NCBI GenBank assembly: GCA_902491475.1
Contig: CABUHY010000001.1
Coordinates: forward strand, 62,001-126,000
Reading direction: 5' to 3'
DNA: 64,000 bases
From: an uncultured Eubacteriales bacterium
GTDB taxonomy: Bacteria > Bacillota > Clostridia > Oscillospirales > Acutalibacteraceae
Under the pieces are notes generated by a model. It did no database searches and was not told the DNA's origin. It saw only the letters and a list, made by a program, of their open reading frames with translations. Both the position numbers and the translations under genes were made by a program. Below, piece after piece: positions 30,670 through 37,622 of this stretch (position 1 is its first letter; every line of letters starts with the position of its first letter).

Positions 30670-33177
30670 ATGACACAGTATTCGATTACGGGTATGAGCT
30701 GCGCCGCTTGCAGTGCAAGAGTTGAAAAAGCGGTAAATGCGGTCGACGGTGTAACCTCCTGCTCTGTAAGCCTGCTTACTAACTCAATGGGCGTTGAGGG
30801 CACGGCTTCCCCGAACGATATAATTTCAGCCGTCGAAAAGGCGGGCTACGGCGCATCGCTTAAAGACAGCGGCTCAAAAGCAAAGAAAAGTCAGGCTTCG
30901 GACGAACTTGCGGACAAGGAAACACCCAAGCTTATAAAGAGGCTTGTGAGCTCGGTCGTATTTTTGCTTATATTGATGTATTTCTCCATGGGTCATATGA
31001 TGTGGGGCTTCCCGCTTCCGAAATTCTATGACGGCAACCATGTTGCAATGGGTCTTACTCAGCTTCTGCTGACAGTTATCATAATGGTAATCAATCAGCG
31101 GTTCTTTATAAGCGGATATAAAGCGCTTTTCAAAAGAGCGCCGAATATGGACACCCTTGTAGCGCTCGGCTCGACTGCGGCATTTGTTTACAGCACCTAT
31201 GCCCTGTTCGCAATGACGAGGGCGCAGACAGACGGTAATATGCAGGCTGTCGAAAGCTATATGATGGAGTTCTACTTTGAAAGTGCGGCAATGATACTTA
31301 CACTTATCACTGTCGGTAAAACTCTCGAAGCGAGAGCCAAGGGAAAGACCACGGACGCATTGAAATCGCTTATGAAGCTCGCACCGAGCACGGCTACCGT
31401 TATCAGAAACGGCGAAGCGGTCGAAATTTCCATTGACGATGTAAAGGTCGGAGATGTTTTTGCGGTAAAGCCCGGCGAGAGCATACCTACCGACGGCACG
31501 GTGTCAAAGGGCAGCAGTGCGGTCAATGAATCGGCTCTCACGGGCGAAAGTCTGCCTGTTGAAAAGGCTGTCGGAGACAAGGTGTATGCGGGAACAATAA
31601 ACACCTCGGGCTATCTTGAATGTACAGCCGATAAGGTCGGCGAGGACACAACGCTTTCCAAGATTATCCAAACCGTAAGCGACGCCGCCGCAACAAAGGC
31701 GCCGATAGCGAAAATTGCCGATAAGGTCTCAGGTGTGTTTGTTCCGACGGTTATGACTATTGCGCTTATTACAACGGTTGTGTGGATGTTTATTAACGGC
31801 AACTTTGGCTACGCGCTTGCAAGGGGCATTTCCGTGCTTGTAATAAGTTGTCCGTGCGCTCTCGGTCTTGCAACCCCTGTTGCGATTATGGTCGGTAACG
31901 GCGTAGGCGCAAAAAACGGCATACTGTTCAAAACCGCACAGAGTCTTGAACAGACAGGAAAAATAAATACTGTTGTGCTTGATAAAACGGGTACAATAAC
32001 AAAGGGAGAACCGCAGGTAACCGATATTTATTCGCCTGTTTTATCGGAAAACGAACTGATTGAGTTTGCGGTATCACTCGAAAGTCTGAGCGAACACCCT
32101 CTTGCCCTTGCAATTACCCAAAAAGCCGAGGCAGAGGGTATCAGTCCCAAAGAGATTACGGATTTCGAGGCGGTTTCGGGCAACGGACTTAAAGCCGTGC
32201 TCGACGGCAAAGAAATCTACGGCGGCAATATAAAATATATAAGCGGCAAAGCGGATTTGCCGAGTGACATTCAGGCAAAGGCTGACTCCTATTCAAACGA
32301 GGGTAAAACTCCCCTGTTCTTTGCATATGACGGCAAATTCATCGGAATTATAGCCGTTGCGGATGTAATTAAAGAGGACAGCCCCGAAGCGGTTAAAGAA
32401 TTGCAAAATATGGGAATTCGGGTTATAATGCTTACGGGCGACAACGAAAAGACCGCAAAGGCAATCGGCGACAAGGCAGGCGTTGACGAGGTTATTGCAG
32501 GCGTATTGCCCGACGGCAAGGACGAGGTTATACGCTCTCTTCAAAAGGACGGTTCGGTTGCAATGGTCGGCGACGGAATTAACGACGCCCCCGCACTTAC
32601 CCGTGCGGATATAGGTATGGCTATTGCGGCAGGTACGGATATTGCGATTGAATCTGCTGACATTGTTTTAATGCAGAACAGTCTGCGTGATGTTCCTGCG
32701 GCAATTAGATTGAGCCGTTCGACGCTTAAAAACATTCACGAAAACCTATTTTGGGCGTTCTTCTACAACTCAATCGGAATACCGCTTGCGGCAGGTCTTT
32801 TTGTAGGTCTCGGTCTCACACTTGACCCGATGTTCGGTGCGGCGGCAATGAGCCTTTCAAGCTTCTGCGTTGTGACAAACGCTTTAAGACTTAATCTTTG
32901 TAAGATTTACAGCCCCAAGCACGACAGAAAAATCAAACAAAAGCATTCAAAAAAGGAGAAAAACAATATGGAAATCACAGTAAAAATCAACGGTATGATG
33001 TGTCCTCATTGCGAAAATCATGTCAAAACAGCTCTTGAAGCACTTGATAATGTAGCAGAAGCAACAGCAGACCACACAAAGGCACAGGCTGTTATCAAAA
33101 CAAGCGGAGAGGTTGACAAGAACGCAATAAAAGAAGCTGTGGAAAAGGCAGGCTATGAATTTGTCGGAATCGAATAA
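30670..33177 (+). CDS. copA: Cu(I)-exporting P1B-type ATPase fused to a C-terminal copper chaperone domain
   Basis: 835 residues. An N-terminal HMA domain (GMSCAACS, Cys11/Cys14), membrane helices from about residue 90, TGES in the actuator domain, the transmembrane SCPCALG motif, DKTGT phosphorylation site, SEHPLA, and GDGINDAP. After the last helices (about 735) the frame does not stop but runs through a Lys-rich linker (KIKQKHSKKEKNN) into a second HMA domain (GMMCPHC). That domain has its own AAGGAG and ATG at 32968 in the same frame. AAGGAAGG precedes the main ATG. The enzyme pumps copper out of the cytosol. Confidence 0.95.
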   Translation: MTQYSITGMSCAACSARVEKAVNAVDGVTSCSVSLLTNSMGVEGTASPNDIISAVEKAGYGASLKDSGSKAKKSQASDELADKETPKLIKRLVSSVVFLLILMYFSMGHMMWGFPLPKFYDGNHVAMGLTQLLLTVIIMVINQRFFISGYKALFKRAPNMDTLVALGSTAAFVYSTYALFAMTRAQTDGNMQAVESYMMEFYFESAAMILTLITVGKTLEARAKGKTTDALKSLMKLAPSTATVIRNGEAVEISIDDVKVGDVFAVKPGESIPTDGTVSKGSSAVNESALTGESLPVEKAVGDKVYAGTINTSGYLECTADKVGEDTTLSKIIQTVSDAAATKAPIAKIADKVSGVFVPTVMTIALITTVVWMFINGNFGYALARGISVLVISCPCALGLATPVAIMVGNGVGAKNGILFKTAQSLEQTGKINTVVLDKTGTITKGEPQVTDIYSPVLSENELIEFAVSLESLSEHPLALAITQKAEAEGISPKEITDFEAVSGNGLKAVLDGKEIYGGNIKYISGKADLPSDIQAKADSYSNEGKTPLFFAYDGKFIGIIAVADVIKEDSPEAVKELQNMGIRVIMLTGDNEKTAKAIGDKAGVDEVIAGVLPDGKDEVIRSLQKDGSVAMVGDGINDAPALTRADIGMAIAAGTDIAIESADIVLMQNSLRDVPAAIRLSRSTLKNIHENLFWAFFYNSIGIPLAAGLFVGLGLTLDPMFGAAAMSLSSFCVVTNALRLNLCKIYSPKHDRKIKQKHSKKEKNNMEITVKINGMMCPHCENHVKTALEALDNVAEATADHTKAQAVIKTSGEVDKNAIKEAVEKAGYEFVGIE
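32968..33177 (+). CDS. copZ: CopZ-like copper chaperone, possible internal in-frame product of copA
   Basis: 69 residues from an internal ATG with AAGGAG 9 nt upstream. The domain is a complete HMA fold: MEITVKINGMMCPHCENHVKTAL, Cys12 and Cys15, ending GYEFVGIE. In many Firmicutes copZ is a separate gene after copA; here no stop separates them, so both a fusion and a free chaperone could be made. The free product is an inference from the ribosome site. Confidence 0.55.
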   Translation: MEITVKINGMMCPHCENHVKTALEALDNVAEATADHTKAQAVIKTSGEVDKNAIKEAVEKAGYEFVGIE

Positions 33178-33604
33178 TATTAACATTGTAAAGACGGACG
33201 ACATTGCCGCCTGTCTTGCGATAAGAGAAAAAGTATTTATCAAAGAGCAAAATGTTCCCGCAGAGCTTGAAATCGACGAATATGACAAGCCCGATGCGGA
33301 CTGCGAGCATTACCTTATAACCGAAAGCGGCGTCAATGTAGGCACATTCCGTTGCATACACGACGCCCCAGGTGTCGTACATATGCAGAGGCTCTGCATA
33401 TTAAGCGAAATGCGAGGTAATGGCTGCGGTTACGCCGCAATGGCATTTTTGAAAGAGCATTATAAACAGCTCGGAGAAAAGAAGATAACCCTCGGCGCAC
33501 AGTGCCACGCCATACCGTTCTATGAAAGCTGCGGCTTTACCTGTGTTTCGGATATTTTCCTTGACGCGGGAATTGAGCACAGAACCATGGAATGTACACT
33601 TTAA
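33155..33604 (+). CDS. GNAT acetyltransferase, ElaA/YjcF-like
   Basis: 149 residues. IREKVFIKEQNVPAELEIDEYD is the ElaA/YjcF-type N-terminus, MQRLCILSEMRGNGCGYAAM the acetyl-CoA loop (motif A) and FYESCGFTCVSDIFLDAGIEH the end. It overlaps the copA 3' end by 23 bp in another frame, with AGGCAGG as ribosome site, so it is part of the copper operon transcript. Substrate unknown. Confidence 0.85.
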   Translation: MNLSESNNINIVKTDDIAACLAIREKVFIKEQNVPAELEIDEYDKPDADCEHYLITESGVNVGTFRCIHDAPGVVHMQRLCILSEMRGNGCGYAAMAFLKEHYKQLGEKKITLGAQCHAIPFYESCGFTCVSDIFLDAGIEHRTMECTL

Positions 33605-33623
33605 CTCTGTTATAAGATTTACG

Positions 33624-33670
33624 AAAAGCGGATAATACAAGGCTCGGCTTTGTGTATCCGCTTTATTTTT
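33624..33670 (+). terminator. terminator of the copper operon
   Basis: AAAGCGGATA (33624-33633) and TATCCGCTTT (33655-33664) with further inner pairing, followed by ATTTTT. Confidence 0.85.
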
Positions 33671-33673
33671 GCC

Positions 33674-33702
33674 TTGAACGGAAGTTTCGCAAATGATATA
33701 AT
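33674..33702 (+). promoter_or_regulatory. promoter of the MFS-HAD-flavoprotein operon
   Basis: TTGAAC (33674-33679) and TATAAT (33697-33702), 17 bp apart. Confidence 0.75.
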
Positions 33703-33731
33703 ACACTTATCCTGATTAACGGAGAAATAAT

Positions 33732-34910
33732 ATGGTTTCTATTCTCGTACTGATTTATATTGTGTTCATTTCGCTCGGACTCCCCGACAGCGTTTTCGGC
33801 GTTGCGTGGCCGGTTGTGCATAACGAATTCGGAATTGCCGAGTCGTTTGCCTCAATTTACAGTATCGTTACGGGTCTGTGCTCGGGCGGAGCGAGTTTCG
33901 TTGCGGGAGTTGTACTTCGCAAGTTCGGTACGCCGAGGGTAACATTTGTGTCAATACTTCTCACGGCAATCGGTCTCATAGGTATGAGCTTCTCCCCTAA
34001 CATTTGGATAATGATGCTTTTTGCCGTTGTTATGGGCTACGGAGCGGGCGCCATCGACACAGGTCTTAACAACTATGTCTCACTGCATTTCAAGGCAAGG
34101 CATATGTCGTGGCTTCACGCTTTCTGGGGTATCGGCGTTACATTGAGCCCTGCTATTATGTCGGTATTTTTGAACGGCGAACAGGGCAACTGGAGAAACG
34201 GATACAGAGTGATTGCTGTCGTTCAGTTTTCCATAGCCGCCGCTGTCGGTATTATGCTCCCAAAGTGGCTAAAAAAGGATAAGGACTCCCAGCCCGAAAA
34301 GGCGGAAGAAACTGTAAAAGAAAAGCTTAAATTATCGGACTTCAAAGGTCTTTTACCGAGTATACTCGCACTCGGTTTTTACTGTTCAATGGAGTTTATA
34401 GTCGGCACTTGGGGCGCTTCCTACGCAGTAAATGTTTATTCGATAGGCGCCGATATTGCGGCGAGATGGGTATCGGTATATTTCGGCGGAATTATGACGG
34501 GACGGCTGCTTTCGGGCTTTGTCTCCGATAAATTCGGCGATAACAAAATGATAAGAATAGGTGCGTCAACCTCTGCCGTCGGTATTCTCATTCTGCTTTT
34601 ACCCATAGGCAGCAAGGCTCTGATAGGCTTGTTCTTTATAGGCGTAGGCTTCGGTCCCGTATTCCCGAGCGTTCTGCACGCAGTCCCCTCAAGATTCGGC
34701 AAAAAGTTCTCGGCAGACTTAACGGGTTTCCATATGGGAGGCGCATATGCCGTCGGATTTGCGTTCCAGTTAAGCCTCGGTTACGCCGCAACGGGAACAA
34801 CCTTCAAAATAGTTCCCTATGTTTTGGCGGCACTTTTGTGCCTTATGGTAATTGCAAACGAAACAGCAATAAAGAAATCGACCAAAAATATTGAAACGGA
34901 GGAGCTTTAA
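33732..34910 (+). CDS. MFS transporter
   Basis: 392 residues, twelve hydrophobic segments in two halves joined by a charged loop near 195-215. The GLPDSVFGVAWP start and the DTGLNNY segment resemble the fucose permease-like branch of the major facilitator superfamily. Substrate unknown. CGGAG precedes the ATG. First of three overlapping genes with the HAD phosphatase and the flavoprotein. Confidence 0.88.
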   Translation: MVSILVLIYIVFISLGLPDSVFGVAWPVVHNEFGIAESFASIYSIVTGLCSGGASFVAGVVLRKFGTPRVTFVSILLTAIGLIGMSFSPNIWIMMLFAVVMGYGAGAIDTGLNNYVSLHFKARHMSWLHAFWGIGVTLSPAIMSVFLNGEQGNWRNGYRVIAVVQFSIAAAVGIMLPKWLKKDKDSQPEKAEETVKEKLKLSDFKGLLPSILALGFYCSMEFIVGTWGASYAVNVYSIGADIAARWVSVYFGGIMTGRLLSGFVSDKFGDNKMIRIGASTSAVGILILLLPIGSKALIGLFFIGVGFGPVFPSVLHAVPSRFGKKFSADLTGFHMGGAYAVGFAFQLSLGYAATGTTFKIVPYVLAALLCLMVIANETAIKKSTKNIETEEL

Positions 34911-35488
34911 TGAATATAGCCATTGATATAGACGACACGCTCACAAACTCGTTTGACTACTTTCAGCCGTTTGTGTCGGAGTTTTTCAATACGGATTTGA
35001 AAGATCTTAAAGAGAAAAACATCTCTTACGGCAATCTGCCCGATGAATGGAAAAGCCGTGAGCTTGAATTCTGTAAAAAGTATTATGACGGCACTGCCGC
35101 ATTGACGCCTTTCAAACCCGATGCAAAGGACGGCGTTGACGCTCTTAAGAATGCGGGACACAGGATTATAATAATCACGGGCAGGACAAACGCCTTCTAC
35201 AAAGACCCGTACAAAACAACCCGTGAAGAGCTTAAAAACGGTAATATTGCTTATGACAAGCTGATATGCACGCTTGACAAGGACAAGGCTTGCAAAGATG
35301 AGCATATTGATATTTTAATCGACGATATGCCCGCTAACTGCCTTGCGGCGGAAAAAGCGGGAGTTAAGCCGATTTTGTTTACAAGCAAGGCGAATAAGAA
35401 TTTCAGCACTCCCTTTACCCGTTCCGACAGTTGGCAGGAAGTGCTGAAAATTATAGAAAATTACGCTGCGGAGGAAAAATATGAGTAA
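34910..35488 (+). CDS. HAD-superfamily 5'-nucleotidase-like phosphatase
   Basis: 192 residues with HAD motif I IDIDDTLT (nucleophile Asp6 and Asp8), motif II IIIITGR, and motif IV LIDDMPANC. Size and the Trp/Phe-rich cap resemble bacterial 5'(3')-deoxyribonucleotidases (NT5C type). The ATG shares one base with the stop of the MFS gene (TAATG); GGAGGAG precedes it. Confidence 0.85.
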   Translation: MNIAIDIDDTLTNSFDYFQPFVSEFFNTDLKDLKEKNISYGNLPDEWKSRELEFCKKYYDGTAALTPFKPDAKDGVDALKNAGHRIIIITGRTNAFYKDPYKTTREELKNGNIAYDKLICTLDKDKACKDEHIDILIDDMPANCLAAEKAGVKPILFTSKANKNFSTPFTRSDSWQEVLKIIENYAAEEKYE

Positions 35489-36098
35489 AGTATTGATAAT
35501 AAACGGCAGTCCGAGAAAGAACGGAAACACTTCAATCGCCGTCAGAGAGATGGAAAAGGTTTTTGCCGAAAACGGTATCGAAACAGTCACCGTACAGGTT
35601 GGAAACAAGGATATACGGGGCTGTGTCGCCTGCTTCAGCTGTATGAAAACGGGAAAATGCGCTATCGACGATATTGTGAACGAGTTGGCGCCTGTTTTTG
35701 AAGAGGCGGACGGACTTGTTGTTGCAAGCCCTGTATATTACGCCTCGGCAAATGCAACGCTGATCGCCTGTCTTGACCGACTTTTTTACAGCACTCCGTT
35801 TGACAAGAGTATGAAGGTCGGAGCGAGCGTTGTGTGTGCAAGGCGCGGCGGCTGCTCGGCAACCTTTGACGAGCTCAACAAATACTTTACCATTTCAAAT
35901 ATGCCAGTTGCTTCAAGTCAGTATTGGAACTGTATTCACGGCAGAAAGCCCGGCGAGGCGGAGCTTGACGAAGAGGGCAAACAGACAATGCGGACACTTG
36001 CAAGGAATATGTCTTTCCTTATCAAAAGCATTGCGCTCGGAAAAGAAAAATACGGCTTACCCGAACAGGAAGAACACCTTTGGACTCACTTTATATAA
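35481..36098 (+). CDS. iron-sulfur flavoprotein / NADPH-dependent FMN reductase family
   Basis: 205 residues. The flavodoxin-like fold starts with INGSPRKNGNTS (FMN phosphate loop), with PVYYASANATLIACLDRLFY after the third strand. CVACFSCMKTGKC (C-x2-C-x2-C-x5-C) matches the compact cysteine motif of archaeal-type iron-sulfur flavoproteins, so a [4Fe-4S] cluster is likely. Electron donor and acceptor unknown. It overlaps the HAD gene by 8 bp. Confidence 0.85.
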   Translation: MSKVLIINGSPRKNGNTSIAVREMEKVFAENGIETVTVQVGNKDIRGCVACFSCMKTGKCAIDDIVNELAPVFEEADGLVVASPVYYASANATLIACLDRLFYSTPFDKSMKVGASVVCARRGGCSATFDELNKYFTISNMPVASSQYWNCIHGRKPGEAELDEEGKQTMRTLARNMSFLIKSIALGKEKYGLPEQEEHLWTHFI

Positions 36099-36113
36099 CA
36101 ACAATGAAGACAA

Positions 36114-36150
36114 AAACGGCGCCCGTTGAACCGACAGCGGACGCCGTTTT
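36114..36150. terminator. bidirectional terminator between convergent genes
   Basis: AAAACGGCG and CGCCGTTTT with inner CCGTTG/CAGCGG, serving the flavoprotein operon and the facing acetyltransferase gene. Confidence 0.8.
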
Positions 36151-36159
36151 GTTTGAATA

Positions 36160-36750
36160 TTAAAGCTCATCAAAATACGGATATGTATGCCTGTCGGCTT
36201 CCGTGATTTCCCTTGTAACCCTGCACGGCACGCCGACCGCAACCGAGTTTTCGGGAATGTCCTTTTTGACAACGCTTCCCGCACCGATTACCGAATTATC
36301 GCCTATTGTCACGCCAGCCAATACGGTTGAACCTGCGCCTATCCATACATTGTTACCGATTTTAATCGGCTTTGCGATTTCAACGCCCGCTTTTCTCATT
36401 TCGGGGTCAAGAGCGTGTTCGGCAGTAGTAAAACAGCAGTTGGGACCGATAAAAACATTGTCGCCGAAACTCACTTCGCCGCCGTCCTGAATTATCATAT
36501 TATGATTGGCATAAAAGCTCTTACCGACCGTGATATGGTCGCCGTAATCGCACCAGAACGGAGGAACGATTATTGTGTCGTCAAAGCATCTGCCGAGCAG
36601 CCCTTTCAATATACCGTTAAGCTCTTCCCTGTTGTTCGGATTTATTTTATTATACTCATAGCATATGTTCTTGCATCTTTCGATTTCCCTTTCAAATTCG
36701 GGATTATAACAGCCCTGAAAGAAACAGTTGATTGGTACCTTTACCGACAT
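36160..36750 (-). CDS. hexapeptide-repeat O-acetyltransferase (maltose/galactoside type)
   Basis: 196 residues of the left-handed beta-helix CoA acyltransferase family. The N-terminal mac domain (ERCKNICYEYNKINPNN) precedes hexapeptide turns (ITVGKSFYANHN, VFIGPNCCF, IKIGNNVWIGAGSTVLAGVTIGDNSVIGAGSVV). The catalytic His lies in TTAEHALDP. Acetylates a sugar; which one is not clear. It ends facing the flavoprotein operon. Confidence 0.9.
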   Translation of the reverse strand: MSVKVPINCFFQGCYNPEFEREIERCKNICYEYNKINPNNREELNGILKGLLGRCFDDTIIVPPFWCDYGDHITVGKSFYANHNMIIQDGGEVSFGDNVFIGPNCCFTTAEHALDPEMRKAGVEIAKPIKIGNNVWIGAGSTVLAGVTIGDNSVIGAGSVVKKDIPENSVAVGVPCRVTREITEADRHTYPYFDEL

Positions 36751-36778
36751 ATAATCACCCTTTCAAATATATGTCTGT

Positions 36779-36807
36779 ATCATATCAAATTTTCGCTTGA
36801 TTGACAA
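36779..36807 (-). promoter_or_regulatory. promoter of the O-acetyltransferase gene
   Basis: TTGTCA (36802-36807) and TATGAT (36779-36784), 17 bp apart on the minus strand. Its -35 box is the same DNA as that of the divergent GNAT promoter. Confidence 0.6.
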
Positions 36808-36830
36808 GAGCGCACCAAAACTTATATAAT
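36801..36830 (+). promoter_or_regulatory. promoter of the 36862 GNAT gene
   Basis: TTGACA (36801-36806) and TATAAT (36825-36830), 18 bp apart. Confidence 0.75.
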
Positions 36831-36861
36831 GGTTCACAGACAGAGTTTAAGGGGTAACGGA

Positions 36862-37428
36862 ATGGAAAAGGCATTTATCAGAAAATACACTCAATCAGAC
36901 AGAGAAAATGTCAGAAAAGTCTGTATTGATACAGCCGACGCGTCTTTCAAAAAAAGTAAAAAAATGCTTGAATGTGTTCCGATAATCTACAACGATTATT
37001 TTACCGAGCAGGAACCCGAAAACATATTTGTTATTGACGGCGGTGACGGCAAAGCGGTCGGCTACATACTTTGCAGCGCCGATTTTGAAAAGTTTGTTAA
37101 AATGAACAGGGAAATTTACCTCAAACGCCTTTTGAAAACTCATCTGCCGTCAGCCGCAGTTTTATTGATGTATACTTATCAGTTAAAGAAAATTAAGAGA
37201 AACTCCGTACATCTGCATATCGACATTTTACCCGAATTTCAACACTCGGGCTTCGGAACGCAGCTTATCGACACACTTTGCAGACACTTAAAAGAAAACG
37301 GACACACCACCCTTTCCGTTTGCGGAATAAGCAGAAATTCGGGTGCTTACGGGTTTTATACAAAGTGCGGTTTTCACGAAATTTACAGCTACGGAGCAGG
37401 TACCGTATCGCTTGCGAAAAATTTGTAA
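36862..37428 (+). CDS. GNAT acetyltransferase
   Basis: 188 residues. VHLHIDILPEFQHSGFGTQLIDTL is the acetyl-CoA-binding motif A and VCGISRNSGAYGFYTKCGF motif B. Start at 36862 (AAGGGG upstream); the longer frame has no ribosome site. Substrate unknown. Next comes the glnN promoter. Confidence 0.85.
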   Translation: MEKAFIRKYTQSDRENVRKVCIDTADASFKKSKKMLECVPIIYNDYFTEQEPENIFVIDGGDGKAVGYILCSADFEKFVKMNREIYLKRLLKTHLPSAAVLLMYTYQLKKIKRNSVHLHIDILPEFQHSGFGTQLIDTLCRHLKENGHTTLSVCGISRNSGAYGFYTKCGFHEIYSYGAGTVSLAKNL

Positions 37429-37446
37429 AAAAATGAAAAATAATTC

Positions 37447-37475
37447 TTGACAACGCTTTTATGCGGTAGTATAAT
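37447..37475 (+). promoter_or_regulatory. promoter of glnN
   Basis: Consensus TTGACA (37447-37452) and TATAAT (37470-37475), 17 bp apart. Confidence 0.85.
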
Positions 37476-37483
37476 TTCTTGCA

Positions 37484-37539
37484 TAAAGACAAGGGCGTCT
37501 TTAAGTCTTAGGGCTTGAAGACGCCCTATCTCTATTTTT
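37484..37539 (+). promoter_or_regulatory. glnN leader attenuator: P1/P2 hairpins overlapping a terminator
   Basis: At the expected RNA 5' end, P1 is TAAAGAC-AAGGGC-GTCTTTA (37484-37503, hexaloop). One base later P2 is GTCTT-AGGGCTTG-AAGAC (37505-37522). A competing terminator pairs AGGGCGTCTT (37492-37501) with AAGACGCCCT (37518-37527), followed by ATCTCTATTTTT. P1/P2 and the terminator exclude each other. P1's loop has A at position 1 and G at 4, as in ANTAR-protein target hairpins. Confidence 0.65.
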
Positions 37540-37551
37540 ACCACACAAGAC

Positions 37552-37605
37552 AAAGGCAACGGCGCCCAAGCAAGTTTCTGCGGCGCAGTTGCCTTTATTT
37601 TTATC
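37552..37605 (+). terminator. second leader terminator upstream of glnN
   Basis: AAAGGCAAC (37552-37560) and GTTGCCTTT (37588-37596) with inner GCGCC/GGCGC, followed by ATTTTTAT, still 18 bp before the glnN ATG. A strong hairpin here must be bypassed for expression. Confidence 0.7.
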
Positions 37606-37622
37606 AGAAAAGAGGAATTTTT

